Shown in pieces: positions 24,065-34,244 of a stretch of 64,000 bases of DNA. The stretch is from Pelagicoccus mobilis (GTDB lineage: Bacteria; Verrucomicrobiota; Verrucomicrobiia; Opitutales; Opitutaceae): NCBI RefSeq assembly GCF_016595505.1, contig NZ_JAENIL010000037.1:17373-81372 (forward strand). Direction: 5' to 3'. The position numbers were made by a program, and so were the translations under genes. The notes under the pieces are model-generated. The model had not been told where the DNA came from and did not search any database. It was given only the letters and a program-made list of their open reading frames with translations. Numbering within the stretch: position 1 is the first letter of the stretch; every line of letters starts with the position of its first letter.

Positions 24065-26233
24065 ATGAACCCATTTTTTCGAGTAAAGCTCTTACTGTTG
24101 GCAGCCATTTGCGTCGGCTTTCAAGCGTCCGCGCAGGACGACTTTAACCTTGGTCCGGTTGATACAGGGGAGGTCGAGGCGGAACTGGTGGCGGATGTGG
24201 CGGCGATCCGTCCGGGGCAGGAGTTCCAGCTGGCGTTGCGTCTAAAGATGGATCCGCATTGGCATGTGTACTGGATCAACCCGGGGGATACGGGGCTTGT
24301 GCCGGAGATATCGTGGGAGTTGCCGGAGGGATTTGAGGTGGCTGGGATGGAGTTTCCGGTGCCGCACCGGATTCCGACGCCGCCGCTGATGTCCTATGGC
24401 TACGAGGACGAGATCTTTCTTTTGATGCGGGCGAAGGCGCCGGAGTCTTTGGAGCCGGGCGAGGTGGTGCGTTTGAACGGGCACGCGTCCTGGCTGGTGT
24501 GTGAGGAGGCGTGTATACCGGGGGACGCGAAGCTGGGACTGGAGCTTCTGGTGAGCGAGTCGGGCGAAACCTTGGCGCCTGCGGAGTATGCGAGGGAGAT
24601 CGCGGAGACGCGGTCGGAATTGCCGCATGAGGCAGAAGGGGGCGTTTTGGCGACTGAGGATCTGGGGGATACCTTGGTGGTTTCGCTGCAGTGGGATGGC
24701 CTGGAAGGCGTGGAGTTGAAGGAGCCCTATTTCTATGTGGAGCAGATCTCGGTCGCGGATTCGGCGAAGGAGCAGAGTTTTGACTTAGTCGGGAACGTGT
24801 TGCGGGTGGCGATCCCGAAGTCGGAGTATTTCGAGGCCCCGGAGGCGGGCTACAGCGGCTTGCTTTATTCGGGCAACGGGTTTGCGGCGGCGGGCGGCTT
24901 GGAAGCGGTACGCTTCCACGTGGCGGGCGACATTGCGGCGATCGGCGGCGCTGGAGGAACGGGCTCCGGCTTGGGGGCGGGCTCGTTCGAGATCGGGTTC
25001 GCTCAGGCGTTGTTGTACGCGTTTTTGGGGGGCATGATTTTGAACCTGATGCCCTGCGTGTTTCCGGTGCTTTCGATCAAGGTGCTTGGGTTTGTGCAGC
25101 AGTCGGGCGAAGACAAGGGCAAGGTGCTGAAGCATGGCGTCGCGTTTACGGTTGGGGTGCTGGTTTCGTTTTGGATACTGGCGGGGACCTTGATCGGCTT
25201 GCGTGCGGCGGGCGATAGCTTGGGCTGGGGTTTTCAGCTGCAGCAGCCGGAGTTCGTAGTGGTGATGCTGGTGGTGATGTTCCTCTTCGGGCTGAGCATG
25301 GCGGGGGTCTTTGAAATGGGGACGTCCGCGATCGGGCTGCAGGGCAAGGTGAAGAGCGAGGGGTACACGGGGTCGTTCTTTTCCGGGGTGATCGCCACGG
25401 CGGTGGCGACTCCTTGTACGGGACCGTTCATGGGGCAGGCCTTGGGCTATGCGTTGACCTTGTCGGCCTTTCAGTCGCTCACGATTTTCAGTTTCTTGGC
25501 GCTCGGGATGGCGGCGCCGTACCTCGTGCTTTCGGCGAATCCGGCTTTGATCAACAAGTTGCCGCGGCCCGGGGCTTGGATGGAGACGTTCAAGCAGGTG
25601 ATGGCCTTCCCGATGTTTGCCACCTGTATTTGGCTGATCTGGCTCTTGGGGGCTCACATGGGCAACGACGGTTTGCTGTTAGTGCTGGGAGGTTTGCTCG
25701 TGGTGGCGATCGGGGCTTGGATTTACGGGCGTTGGTCGACGCCGATGCGGAAGCGGACCACTCAGCGGATTGCGTCGGCGCTGGCGTTGCTCACGGTTTT
25801 GGGCGGCATCTGGATGATGTTGCCGAAGGATCACGCGGAAGCGGAGGGCGAGTTGCCTTGGCAGGCGTATTCGCCTGAGTTGGTGGATCGTTTGAGCGCG
25901 GGCGGCAAGCCGGTGTTCGTGGATTTTACGGCGGACTGGTGTCTGACCTGCAAGGCGAACGAAGTGCGGCTGTTTGGCTCGGACAAGGTGCTTGATCGCA
26001 TCGAGAAGATGGATGTGCAGCTCGTGCAGGCGGACTGGACGAAGAAGGATTCTGTGATCACTAAGGCGCTGGCTAAGTATGGCCGCTCCAGCGTGCCGCT
26101 CTATCTGCTGTACGACGGGAAGCCTGGCTCGGAGCCGAAGGTGCTGCCACAGGTGTTGAGTCCGGACGCGTTTTTGGATTCGCTCGATGAAATCGAAAAC
26201 GCCTCCCGAGAGTCTGTTGTTATGAACAACTAG
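24065..26233 (+). CDS. dsbD: Thiol:disulfide interchange protein DsbD
   Basis: 722 residues. After a signal peptide (LLLLAAICVGFQASAQ) comes a periplasmic alpha domain with HWHVYWINPGDTGL and a Cys pair (CEEACIPG). The membrane domain starts at about residue 310 and has the two DsbD cysteines, in LMPCVFPVLSIKVLGF and TAVATPCTGPFMGQ. The C-terminal gamma domain is thioredoxin-like with the active site DWCLTCKANE. DsbD carries reducing power from cytoplasmic thioredoxin to the periplasm for repair of cysteines and cytochrome c biogenesis. All three functional cysteine pairs are visible. A thioredoxin-like gene follows 52 bases downstream. Confidence 0.93.
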   Translation: MNPFFRVKLLLLAAICVGFQASAQDDFNLGPVDTGEVEAELVADVAAIRPGQEFQLALRLKMDPHWHVYWINPGDTGLVPEISWELPEGFEVAGMEFPVPHRIPTPPLMSYGYEDEIFLLMRAKAPESLEPGEVVRLNGHASWLVCEEACIPGDAKLGLELLVSESGETLAPAEYAREIAETRSELPHEAEGGVLATEDLGDTLVVSLQWDGLEGVELKEPYFYVEQISVADSAKEQSFDLVGNVLRVAIPKSEYFEAPEAGYSGLLYSGNGFAAAGGLEAVRFHVAGDIAAIGGAGGTGSGLGAGSFEIGFAQALLYAFLGGMILNLMPCVFPVLSIKVLGFVQQSGEDKGKVLKHGVAFTVGVLVSFWILAGTLIGLRAAGDSLGWGFQLQQPEFVVVMLVVMFLFGLSMAGVFEMGTSAIGLQGKVKSEGYTGSFFSGVIATAVATPCTGPFMGQALGYALTLSAFQSLTIFSFLALGMAAPYLVLSANPALINKLPRPGAWMETFKQVMAFPMFATCIWLIWLLGAHMGNDGLLLVLGGLLVVAIGAWIYGRWSTPMRKRTTQRIASALALLTVLGGIWMMLPKDHAEAEGELPWQAYSPELVDRLSAGGKPVFVDFTADWCLTCKANEVRLFGSDKVLDRIEKMDVQLVQADWTKKDSVITKALAKYGRSSVPLYLLYDGKPGSEPKVLPQVLSPDAFLDSLDEIENASRESVVMNN

Positions 26234-26285
26234 TTGCCGTGTCGCGGCAGCGGTTTTGCCAAGAAAACCGAACTCTTAAAAGAAC

Positions 26286-26897
26286 ATGAAATTGAGGATC
26301 CGATTGTTCGGCGTCGTTTTGGCGGCGCTTTTTTGCGGGGCGTTCGCCCAAGCTGTCACCGTTGGAGAGAAAGCCCCTGGCTTTAGTTTAACCGATGTGG
26401 AGGGGAAGACGCACTCGCTGAAGGACTATGAGGGTAAGGTCGTGGTGCTGGAGTGGACGAATCATGGCTGTCCGTACGTGAGTAAGTTTTATCGCTCGGG
26501 CAAGATGCAGGAGTTTCAGGGGATCGCTGCAGGCAAGGATGTTGTCTGGCTTTCGATTTGTTCTTCTGCGGAAGGCAAGCAGGGGCATATGTCTTCTTCG
26601 GAATGGCGTCAGGCGAACGCTCGCAAGGGGGTGAAGGCGTCGGCGGTTTTGCTAGACGAAATGGGCAAGGTGGGCAAGGCGTACGGAGCGAGGGCGACGC
26701 CTCACATGTTCGTGATCGATGACAAGGGCGTTTTGGCTTATGACGGGGCGATCGATAGTATCCCTTCGACGAGCCCAGCGGACATCGACCGAGCCGAGAA
26801 TTACGTGCTGGCCGCGGTGGATGCTCTGCTAGAGGGGCGACCGGTGGAGAAGAGCAAGGTGCGTCCGTACGGTTGCGGCATCAAGTGGGCGCGATAG
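26286..26897 (+). CDS. Secreted thioredoxin-fold peroxiredoxin/TlpA-like protein
   Basis: 203 residues. A signal peptide (MKLRIRLFGVVLAALFCGAFA) leads to an AhpC/TlpA-type fold: VGEKAPGFSLTDVEGK, then LEWTNHGCPYVSKFY near 64-76. The active site is CPYV, with one cysteine only, not CXXC; another Cys (SICSSAEG) and one in YGCGIKW lie further on. ATPHMFVIDDKGVLAYDGAID is the usual cis-proline segment. This pattern is common in secreted proteins of marine bacteria and suggests a periplasmic thiol peroxidase or a carrier reduced by DsbD, whose gene lies just upstream. Confidence 0.8.
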   Translation: MKLRIRLFGVVLAALFCGAFAQAVTVGEKAPGFSLTDVEGKTHSLKDYEGKVVVLEWTNHGCPYVSKFYRSGKMQEFQGIAAGKDVVWLSICSSAEGKQGHMSSSEWRQANARKGVKASAVLLDEMGKVGKAYGARATPHMFVIDDKGVLAYDGAIDSIPSTSPADIDRAENYVLAAVDALLEGRPVEKSKVRPYGCGIKWAR

Positions 26898-26912
26898 GGT
26901 CTCTTTCCGCTG

Positions 26913-27440
26913 TCATTGGTTTTTGAGTACGAAACGGTAGGGACGCTGGGCCCAGTCGGGTCCGGCGTAGTCGACGCCGATGCGCGGGGTGATGTCGACT
27001 TGGGAGTCGGGAATGGGTGACGCGCCTCGCAAGTAGAGTCCTGTCTTCTCGTTCGCGGGTGAAGCGTTGAACCGCCGGTCGATGCCGAGCCGTTTGGTGA
27101 GTCGACCGGGGCCGTTGACTCCTTCGAGGCCGCGAATCAAGACGGCAGCGGGATAGTCTGGGGGACCGGTCACGAGGTTGAGCATTTCGTGCATTCCGTA
27201 GATCAGGTAGACGTACCAGCATCCGGCGGGGCCGAACATCACTTCGGTGCGCTTGGTGCGTCCTTTTGAGGCGTGGCAGGCGAGATCGTGCGGGCCGTCG
27301 TAGGCTTCGGTTTCGGTTATGACGCAGGTCTGTTCGTCTGCGTCGCTGGACTTGAGGATGAGCTGTTTCCCTATGAGTTCACGAGCGTGGCGGACTGTAT
27401 CTTTTGATTGGAAGCGTTCGGGTTTCAGGATCGGGCTCAT
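26913..27440 (-). CDS. DNA-3-methyladenine glycosylase (AAG/MPG family)
   Basis: 175 residues from MSPILKPERF, normal length. The family-typical ITETEAYDGPHDLACHAS carries the catalytic Glu; VMFGPAGCWYVYLIYGMHEMLN and VLIRGLEGVNGPGRLTKRLGID, with the R-G-L-E and G-P-G-R-L blocks, are also present. The enzyme removes alkylated bases such as 3-methyladenine and deaminated hypoxanthine from DNA, starting base excision repair. The gene is convergent with the preceding thioredoxin gene and divergent from the kinase gene that follows. Confidence 0.93.
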   Translation of the reverse strand: MSPILKPERFQSKDTVRHARELIGKQLILKSSDADEQTCVITETEAYDGPHDLACHASKGRTKRTEVMFGPAGCWYVYLIYGMHEMLNLVTGPPDYPAAVLIRGLEGVNGPGRLTKRLGIDRRFNASPANEKTGLYLRGASPIPDSQVDITPRIGVDYAGPDWAQRPYRFVLKNQ

Positions 27441-27517
27441 GACTAAGAGACAAAAAATGCTTCTGTGGGAGTGAAGCAATCATTGCCTGAAGACGGCGAG
27501 CGCGTATGCGTGGAGAG

Positions 27518-28414
27518 ATGGCCAAAGTAATTACTTTCACAGCCAATCTTCTGGCGGAGACGACTTATGAGTTTGCTGCTTGGAAATCGGGTAAGACTCA
27601 ACGGGCGAGCGGGGAGTCGTTTCAGGTGGGCGGCAAGGGTATCAACGTGAGCAAGATGCTGAATCGGCTAGGGGCGGACAATCAGGCGCTCTGTTTTCCT
27701 GGAGGCAGTTTCGGCCCCGCCTGCGAGCAGTGGCTCGCTCAGCAGGGGATCGATACCTTGGCCTTTCACGAGGGATGTGTCGCTCGTTCGGGTTCGGTGA
27801 TTCGGAGTGAGGGCAGTGATGAAACGACGTTTTTGGGAATGGATTCCATTGTATCCGAAGAGGCGATACAGGAGGCCGTGGCGGAATTGAAAGCGCTGGA
27901 GGAGCCGATTGTTTTCACTGTTTGCGGTTCGGTGCAGGGGTGGGAAGACGCTCGGTGGGACGCTCTTAGGGATTGGGTGGAGTCCCGCGGAGAGGAGGTG
28001 AAGTTGGTCGTCGATAACTACGGGCCCAGCTTACCTTGGTTTGCCAAGCAGAAACCGGAGCTGGTTAAGTTTAATCGAGACGAGTTGGAGCTGTTGTTCG
28101 AGGGGGAGGAAAAACGGCGGTCGACGGATGAGCTTCTGGGGTTGGCCCGGGAGCGGTTTGGTTGCGATCGTTGGATCGTGACGAATGGGGCCTCGGAAAT
28201 TTGGGTAGCGGATGGGGATGAGCCGCCCGTTGTGTTTTCGCCCCGCGAGGTGGAGTGTGTATCGGCGACAGGCTGTGGGGACGTTTTTCTGGCGACTGTG
28301 ATCGATTGCCTGTATAATCGTGATGGATACGATCTGTTGTCGGCTGCGAAACTGGCTGCCGAATATGGGGCACGAAACGCGTCGGAAGCCGGAATTGCGG
28401 AATTTGAGCTGTGA
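27518..28414 (+). CDS. PfkB family sugar kinase (1-phosphofructokinase/hexose kinase type)
   Basis: 298 residues from MAKVITFTANLL, chosen because GGAGAG stands right before it; an ATG four codons earlier is possible. The first PfkB motif is GGKGINVSKMLNRLG (around 38-52). The second is ATGCGDVFLATV, where the usual GAGD is GCGD, the Asp being the catalytic base. The N-terminal region with FTANLLAETTYEF is of the 1-phosphofructokinase/tagatose kinase branch. The enzyme phosphorylates a sugar or sugar phosphate with ATP. No fructose PTS gene is adjacent. Confidence 0.85.
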   Translation: MAKVITFTANLLAETTYEFAAWKSGKTQRASGESFQVGGKGINVSKMLNRLGADNQALCFPGGSFGPACEQWLAQQGIDTLAFHEGCVARSGSVIRSEGSDETTFLGMDSIVSEEAIQEAVAELKALEEPIVFTVCGSVQGWEDARWDALRDWVESRGEEVKLVVDNYGPSLPWFAKQKPELVKFNRDELELLFEGEEKRRSTDELLGLARERFGCDRWIVTNGASEIWVADGDEPPVVFSPREVECVSATGCGDVFLATVIDCLYNRDGYDLLSAAKLAAEYGARNASEAGIAEFEL

Positions 28415-28423
28415 AAGGGAGAT

Positions 28424-28446
28424 GGCGGGTCGGTGCCCCGCCCTAC
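28424..28446. repeat. Palindromic element (REP-like)
   Basis: GGCGGG-TCGGTGC-CCCGCC followed by CTAC, ten bases behind the kinase stop. The uvrA GTG start is 55 bases further on. Confidence 0.55.
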
Positions 28447-28500
28447 AGTTGCCACCTTGGGAGTTGCTTTTTAGGGACGTAGGATTGAGATCTGGGGCTA

Positions 28501-31338
28501 GTGAGTCAGAGCGAGTACATTCATGTCAAGGGGGCGCGGGAGCATAACCTTCGGAACGTCGAGGTGCGGATCCCTCGGAACAAGTTGGTGGTGATCACTG
28601 GAGTTTCGGGATCGGGTAAGTCTTCTCTGGCGTTTGATACCTTGTACGCTGAGGGGCATCGCAAGTATGTGGAGTCGCTCTCCACGCAGGCTCGTCAGGC
28701 GATGGCTCAGCTGAAGCGGCCGGATGTGGATTTCATTCATGGGCTTTCTCCGGTTTTGGCGATCGAGCAGCGGGCTTCAAATGCGTCGCCGCGCAGTACG
28801 GTGGCGACGGTAACGGAAATTGCTGACTACGCGCGTTTGCTTTGGGTGATCCGTGGGGAGCAGCGTTGCCCGAAGGACGGAGGTTTGATCAAGCGGCAGA
28901 CTTTGGATGATGCGGTGGATCAGGTGCTTGCTTTGCCCGAGCGCTCGCGGGCGATGCTTCTGGCTCCGTACATGACGGCGAAGTCGGCGGTGCTGAAGGA
29001 GGAGTTGCCCAGGCTGAGGCAGAAGGGATTCCAGAGAGTTCGAGTGGCCGGGGAGATCGTAGATGTTGATTCTCCAGATTCGGTTTCGGGAAGGGGTGAG
29101 CTGCGGATGGATATCGTGGTGGATCGTCTTGTTATTGGCCCGGACCAAAAAAGCCGTTTGGCGGATTCTCTTGAATTGGCGTTCAGCGAGGGGAAGGATC
29201 GGGCGGTCGTTTTGTATCAGGAATCGCGCGACGCTGAGTGGCAGGAGCTTTCTTTGAGTCGGAACCTCTCGTGCGGGGATTGCGGGACGGTCTATGAGCC
29301 GGTCACGCCGCGTCATTTCTCTTTCAATACGGCGGAAGGCTCGTGTCCAGAATGCGGCGGGCTTGGGGAGACGCGTCGGTTCTTGGATGAGCTAGTGGTT
29401 CCGGATCCGAGCAAGAGCGTGAAGGGCGGGGCGCTGAAGCCTTTGCGGATCGGGGGGAAGCAGCTGATTATTCGTCATAACGCGTTGTTGCGGCAACTGG
29501 CGGAACAGTTGCCTTTTGATCCGACGGTGGCCTGGAAGGATTTGCCGAGCGAGACGCGGGAGCAGATTCTTCATGGGGTGCCGGATCGTGAGTTTGAGTT
29601 TAAGCTGACTCGCAGGAAGACCAAGCCGGCTCCGGTCTCTTATGATGGAGTGATTCCAATTCTGACCAAGGCGGCTCGGGAAACGAAGAGCGATGGCTAT
29701 CGGGCTCGCTTGATGACTTACCAGACCGAGCAGGATTGTCCGTGTTGTGGCGGGCATCGCTTTAGCCCGCGCAGCGCGAACGTCTTTGTGGAAGGGGTGA
29801 GTTTGCCGGAGTTTCTGGGGATGGATGTCGAGAAGGCGTATGCGTTTATCTCGGGACTTGATCGGGAAGGAAGTGATGTCTCGACTTACGGTGAAGTGAT
29901 CGAGGGGATCGAGTTTCGTTTACGTTTCTTGAAGGAAGTTGGCTTGGATTATCTGACGTTGGAACGTGGATACAGCACGCTCAGTGGTGGCGAGTCGCAG
30001 CGCGTGCGTCTGGCGACGCAGCTCGGCATGAGTTTGATGGGGGTGGTTTATGTGCTTGATGAGCCAAGCATTGGTCTGCACGCGAAGGATAACAAGAAGC
30101 TCGTGGAGACGCTCAAGGAACTGAGAGACGTTGGCAACTCGGTGGTCGTGGTGGAGCATGATGAAGAAATGATGCGAGCGGCGGACCACTTGATTGAGAT
30201 CGGTCCTGGAGCTGGGCATTATGGCGGGCAGGTTTTGTATGAAGGAAAGCCCGAAGATTGTTTGGGTGCAAAGGATAGGGCGCTGTCGACCGGAGCCTAT
30301 CTATCTGGCGAACAATCCTTGGGGAAGTCCGCCGAAACGCTGACCCCTAGCGAGCGATGGGTAGAGATAAAGGAAGCCTCTCACCATAACTTGCAAAACG
30401 TAACGGCTCGCATTCCTGTTGGTCTGCTAACGTGTGTTACGGGTGTTTCGGGCTCTGGAAAGTCTACGTTGATCAATGGGATCCTCGCGAAGGCTGCTGC
30501 CCGCAGGCTCAACCGTTCGAAGGATATCCCGGGCAGTCATAAAGGGCTGGAGGGACTGGAACATTTCGAGCGTGTCGTCCGCGTAAGTCAGGAGCCGATA
30601 GGGCAGAGCCCGCGCTCGAATCCGGCGACCTACACGAAGTTGTTTGATGCGCTTCGTGATTTGTATTCCAAAGTTCCACTGTCGCGAACTCGCGGGTACA
30701 AGGCGGGACGATTCAGCTTCAATGCTCGAGGGGGACGCTGTGAACGCTGCCAAGGGCAGGGGGCGATCAAACTCGACATGCTTTTCATGAGCGATGCCTA
30801 TGTGGAGTGTCCGAGTTGCAATGGGAAGCGTTATAATCGTGAAACGCTTGAGGCCAAGTATGCTGGTTTGAGCATAGCGGAGGCATTGGATCTGTCGGTA
30901 GACGAAGCTTGCGAAAAGTTTAAGAACGTTCCGCGTATTATCGAGAAACTGAATACGCTCGAGCAGGTGGGGCTTGGCTACTTGAAGTTAGGGCAAGCGG
31001 CTAACACGTTGAGTGGCGGAGAAGCACAACGCTTGAAGCTATCTCTTGAGCTTTCCAAGCGGAACTCGGGCAAGAATCTCTATATTTTGGACGAGCCGAC
31101 AACTGGTTTGCACTGGGCGGATATTCAACGACTCGCGGACTTGCTCTTCCGGCTGCGGGATCAGGGTAATACGGTTGTGGTGATCGAGCACCAATTGGAT
31201 TTCGTGCGGCTTGCCGATTGGTTGATTGATCTTGGACCAGGGGGTGGATCGCGCGGTGGCGAGATCGTTTATGAGGGGTCGGTGAAAGATGTCGGAGCTT
31301 GTGAGCGTTCCGAGACGGGAAAAGCGTTGCTAATTTAA
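28501..31338 (+). CDS. uvrA: Excinuclease ABC subunit A
   Basis: 945 residues, GTG start. Both ATPase halves are complete: Walker [16 protein letters not shown] and [15 protein letters not shown], signatures [13 protein letters not shown] and [13 protein letters not shown], Walker [11 protein letters not shown] and [10 protein letters not shown]. Zinc modules show as [19 protein letters not shown] with CPECGG, and [12 protein letters not shown] with CPSCNG. The UvrB-interaction region ([17 protein letters not shown]...) is present, so it should work in classical excision repair. It recognises bulky DNA lesions with Uvr[16 protein letters not shown] differs from the common HNPRSTVGTVTEI, so a paralogue with altered preference is possible. 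A second uvrA elsewhere would settle this. Confidence 0.9.
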   Translation: MSQSEYIHVKGAREHNLRNVEVRIPRNKLVVITGVSGSGKSSLAFDTLYAEGHRKYVESLSTQARQAMAQLKRPDVDFIHGLSPVLAIEQRASNASPRSTVATVTEIADYARLLWVIRGEQRCPKDGGLIKRQTLDDAVDQVLALPERSRAMLLAPYMTAKSAVLKEELPRLRQKGFQRVRVAGEIVDVDSPDSVSGRGELRMDIVVDRLVIGPDQKSRLADSLELAFSEGKDRAVVLYQESRDAEWQELSLSRNLSCGDCGTVYEPVTPRHFSFNTAEGSCPECGGLGETRRFLDELVVPDPSKSVKGGALKPLRIGGKQLIIRHNALLRQLAEQLPFDPTVAWKDLPSETREQILHGVPDREFEFKLTRRKTKPAPVSYDGVIPILTKAARETKSDGYRARLMTYQTEQDCPCCGGHRFSPRSANVFVEGVSLPEFLGMDVEKAYAFISGLDREGSDVSTYGEVIEGIEFRLRFLKEVGLDYLTLERGYSTLSGGESQRVRLATQLGMSLMGVVYVLDEPSIGLHAKDNKKLVETLKELRDVGNSVVVVEHDEEMMRAADHLIEIGPGAGHYGGQVLYEGKPEDCLGAKDRALSTGAYLSGEQSLGKSAETLTPSERWVEIKEASHHNLQNVTARIPVGLLTCVTGVSGSGKSTLINGILAKAAARRLNRSKDIPGSHKGLEGLEHFERVVRVSQEPIGQSPRSNPATYTKLFDALRDLYSKVPLSRTRGYKAGRFSFNARGGRCERCQGQGAIKLDMLFMSDAYVECPSCNGKRYNRETLEAKYAGLSIAEALDLSVDEACEKFKNVPRIIEKLNTLEQVGLGYLKLGQAANTLSGGEAQRLKLSLELSKRNSGKNLYILDEPTTGLHWADIQRLADLLFRLRDQGNTVVVIEHQLDFVRLADWLIDLGPGGGSRGGEIVYEGSVKDVGACERSETGKALLI

Positions 31339-31344
31339 CTGGCT

Positions 31345-31369
31345 CAACGGGTAAGTTTTTGACCCGTTG
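31345..31369 (+). terminator. Hairpin behind uvrA
   Basis: CAACGGGT-AAGTTTTTG-ACCCGTTG, an 8-bp stem six bases after the uvrA stop. There is no T-run after it, so termination, if any, would not be of the simple intrinsic type. Confidence 0.5.
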
Positions 31370-31419
31370 TGGTGTTGGCTGTTGGATAGTACGTCTTCGA
31401 CCTAATCAAACACCCCAAT

Positions 31420-31905
31420 ATGAGCCAAATCACCCTGACGATTAATGGCGAATCCCATACGCTTGATGTCCCTCCGGACATGCCTTTGTTGTGGGCGCTT
31501 CGTGACAAGTTGAATCTCACTGGTACCAAGTACAGTTGCGGAAAAGGTCTTTGCGGCACTTGTACGGTACTGATGAATGGGAACGCGATGCGGTCCTGTA
31601 CGTTTCCGGCTTCGGGAGCGGTGGGGATGGAGATCACGACGATCGAGGGCTTGGATTCTGAAGCTCAGCATCCGGTGCAAAGGGCATGGCAGGAAGTTGA
31701 TGTGCCGCAGTGCGGATATTGCCAGGGAGGTCAGATCATGACTACGGTTTCTCTTTTGAGTCGTGTGGAGAATCCTGATGACGAACAGATCGATGCGGCT
31801 TTGAATGGCAATCTTTGCCGATGCGGGACTTACAAGCGAATTCGAAAGGCTGTGAAGTTGGCGGCTGAATACACGTCGGCGGATAAGAAAGGAGGTTCGC
31901 AATGA
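31420..31905 (+). CDS. (2Fe-2S) subunit of a molybdenum hydroxylase (iorA type)
   Basis: 161 residues. Two iron-sulphur clusters are readable: the plant-ferredoxin-type motif [17 protein letters not shown] followed by RSC, and the second domain with [10 protein letters not shown] and [11 protein letters not shown]. This subunit passes electrons from the molybdenum centre of its partner. The stop overlaps the start of the large subunit by four bases (ATGA), so the two are translationally coupled. With no FAD subunit nearby this is the isoquinoline-1-oxidoreductase/aldehyde-dehydrogenase layout in which electrons leave to a cytochrome. Confidence 0.9.
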   Translation: MSQITLTINGESHTLDVPPDMPLLWALRDKLNLTGTKYSCGKGLCGTCTVLMNGNAMRSCTFPASGAVGMEITTIEGLDSEAQHPVQRAWQEVDVPQCGYCQGGQIMTTVSLLSRVENPDDEQIDAALNGNLCRCGTYKRIRKAVKLAAEYTSADKKGGSQ

Positions 31906-34067
31906 TTGCCAAAGCGTCATCTCGTCGCTCTTTCATCAAGGTAGCGGCTCTTGCTTCTGGGGCGTTAATCGTGGGAGTGAGTCGAACCCCTTCCGCTAAG
32001 GCTAACGGCAAGGCGAAGATCGAGGTCTGGGAGCCGAACCTCTATGTTCGGATCGACCCAAATGGAGTTACAACGATTGTATCCAAAAACCCGGAAGCGG
32101 GGCAGGGAGTAAAGACGGCTTTCCCGATGGTGGTGGCCGAGTGCCTCAATGTCGATTGGGAGACGGTGAAGGTCGAGCAGGCTCCGCTTGATGAGCGTTA
32201 TGGACGCCAAGCCGCGGGCGGTAGTCGCGGGACGCCTGATGGCTGGGACGATTTGCGCATCGCTGGGGCGGCGGCTTGCTTCATGTTGAAATCGGCGGCG
32301 GCTAAGAAGTGGGGCGTATCCAAAAGTGAATGTGCTGCCGAAAACGGATTTATCGTCCACAAGGCATCTGGAAAAAAGCTCGCTTACGGCGATCTGGTGG
32401 GACTGGCGGCGAAAGAGAAACCGCCGGAAGTGGATGCCTTGGAACTGAAGAGCCGTCCGGAGGAGTTTAAGCTGCTGGGCAAGTTCGTGCGTGGGGTGGA
32501 CAACAAGAAGATTTTCACCGGACAGCCTTTGTATGGTTGTGACACACGTCTGGATGGGATGCTTTACGCGGTGTTCCAGAAGTGCTCCGTATTTGGAGGA
32601 CGGGTACGCAAGGCGAATTTGAAGGAAATCGAAAGGCTACCCGGAGTTCGCTATGCGTTTGTGGTCGAGGGAGGCACCAGCTTGCGGGGCCTGCAGGGAG
32701 GCGTCGCTATCGTCGCGGAAACGTGGTGGGAAGCGGAGTCGGCTCGGAAGAAGTTGCGCGTGGACTGGGATGCTGACAACGCTAACTCTACTACCAGTTT
32801 CGAGGAACAGGCGGCTCGCCTTGCGAAGCAGGAGGGCAAGACGGTTCGCGAATATGGAAACGTAGCGAAGGGATTTGACAAGGCTCACAAGGTTTTGGAA
32901 GCGAGCTACTATTACCCCTTTGTTTCGCACGCAAATATGGAGCCGCAGAACTGTACGGCACATTTCGATAGAAGCTCGGGGAAGATGACGCTTTGGGCTC
33001 CTAGCCAGAATCCGGGTTCGGGGCGTAATTTGATTTCCAGGACATTGGGGATTCCTCAAGAGAAGATCCATGTGAACCTCACTCGCATGGGCGGCGGATT
33101 CGGGCGTCGTTTGACTCCGGATTTTATGGTGGAGGTGGCAGCGATCGCGAAGGAGGTGAAAGAGCCGGTACAGCTTCAGTGGACGCGCGAGGACGACATG
33201 AAGCATGACTTTTATCGCCCCGCCGCTTGGCATCACTTCAAGGGCGGCGTGGACAAGAGTGGTCGTCTTGTGGCCTGGGATCATCACTTCATCACTTTTG
33301 GAAACGGTAAGAAGCCTGTGGCTGGGGCCAATCTTTCGGGGAAGCATTACCCGTCCGGGCTGACTCCAAACTTTCGGTTGCGGCAGTCTATGATTCCCTG
33401 CCAAGTGCCTACGGGGCCTTGGCGTTCTCCGGGGCATTCGGCGTACTGCTGGGCGTTTCAGAGTTTCTTTGACGAGCTAGCCGAATCGGTATCGGTGGAT
33501 CCATTACAGTTTCGTTTGCAGCTTTTGGAAAAGGCGCATGGGACGGCTCCGCTTGATTTGCATCGAACGCGGGAGACCTTGAAGCTGGCGGCGAAGACGG
33601 CCAATTGGGGGCGTTCCTTGGGCGAAGGGCGAGGGCTAGGGATGGCCTTCCATTTTGACCACGGAGGGTTTACGGCGCATATCGCGGAAGTGTCGGGCGA
33701 CTCATCGGGCAAGGTAAAGGTCGAGAAGGTGTATTCGGCTGCTGATGTTGGCCCGATCATCAACATGAGCGGAGCCGACAATCAGGTGGAGGGGTGCGTG
33801 ATCGATGCGTTGAGTACGGCCCATGGCGAGGTCACCGTTAATGGAGGAGCCGTGGATCAGAATAACTTTGACGACTACCAGCTGCTTCGAATTGGCCAGG
33901 CTCCGGATATTGAGACGGTGTATTTGCAAAGTGATAATCGGCCTGCTGGTTTGGGCGAGCCCCCGATTGCGGCGGCGACGCCTGCGATTACGAATGCGAT
34001 CTATGCTGCAACCGGAATCCGGATACGCGAGCTGCCGTTGAGTAAGGCTGGGGTGACGATTGGGTGA
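31902..34067 (+). CDS. Molybdopterin-binding subunit of aldehyde/isoquinoline oxidoreductase (iorB type)
   Basis: 721 residues. The N-terminus has a twin-arginine signal ([20 protein letters not shown]), so the folded, cofactor-loaded complex is exported to the periplasm. The molybdenum domains show [31 protein letters not shown] and the C-terminal [14 protein letters not shown] with the catalytic Glu. Substrates of this family are aldehydes, N-heterocycles and similar compounds, oxidised with water as the oxygen source. Start overlaps the iorA-type stop. No cofactor-synthesis gene or c-type cytochrome lies next to the pair. Confidence 0.9.
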   Translation: MIAKASSRRSFIKVAALASGALIVGVSRTPSAKANGKAKIEVWEPNLYVRIDPNGVTTIVSKNPEAGQGVKTAFPMVVAECLNVDWETVKVEQAPLDERYGRQAAGGSRGTPDGWDDLRIAGAAACFMLKSAAAKKWGVSKSECAAENGFIVHKASGKKLAYGDLVGLAAKEKPPEVDALELKSRPEEFKLLGKFVRGVDNKKIFTGQPLYGCDTRLDGMLYAVFQKCSVFGGRVRKANLKEIERLPGVRYAFVVEGGTSLRGLQGGVAIVAETWWEAESARKKLRVDWDADNANSTTSFEEQAARLAKQEGKTVREYGNVAKGFDKAHKVLEASYYYPFVSHANMEPQNCTAHFDRSSGKMTLWAPSQNPGSGRNLISRTLGIPQEKIHVNLTRMGGGFGRRLTPDFMVEVAAIAKEVKEPVQLQWTREDDMKHDFYRPAAWHHFKGGVDKSGRLVAWDHHFITFGNGKKPVAGANLSGKHYPSGLTPNFRLRQSMIPCQVPTGPWRSPGHSAYCWAFQSFFDELAESVSVDPLQFRLQLLEKAHGTAPLDLHRTRETLKLAAKTANWGRSLGEGRGLGMAFHFDHGGFTAHIAEVSGDSSGKVKVEKVYSAADVGPIINMSGADNQVEGCVIDALSTAHGEVTVNGGAVDQNNFDDYQLLRIGQAPDIETVYLQSDNRPAGLGEPPIAAATPAITNAIYAATGIRIRELPLSKAGVTIG

Positions 34068-34124
34068 GGCTTTGCTGCTGAGGCTCGACCGCCGGGCGAG
34101 CCGTGGAGGGTGGTTGTGCAACAC

Positions 34125-34184
34125 GGTCCGCCACTCCTTCGCCGGAGGCTACGGCGGCGCGCAGCCGGCGGTCGGACCCTACCT
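34125..34184. repeat. Palindromic element (REP-like)
   Basis: GGTCCG (34125-34130) pairs with CGGACC (34173-34178), with several inner inverted segments (CGCCGG, GGCGGC), followed by CTACC. Lies behind the iorB-type stop and before the VWA gene. Confidence 0.5.
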
Positions 34185-34244
34185 TAGAATGCAGGGCGCC
34201 TTTCGGGTTGCGCTGAGATGCTTGAGGGGTAGTTTTTTGTCGTT

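Noticed and set aside
23854..24147. A 97-codon plus-strand frame before dsbD
   Set aside because: It overlaps repeats and the dsbD start in another frame and has no motif or ribosome binding site.
34068..34244. Cobalamin or similar riboswitch before the TonB receptor operon
   Set aside because: Only REP-like palindromes are seen; no B12-box or other conserved riboswitch core is readable.
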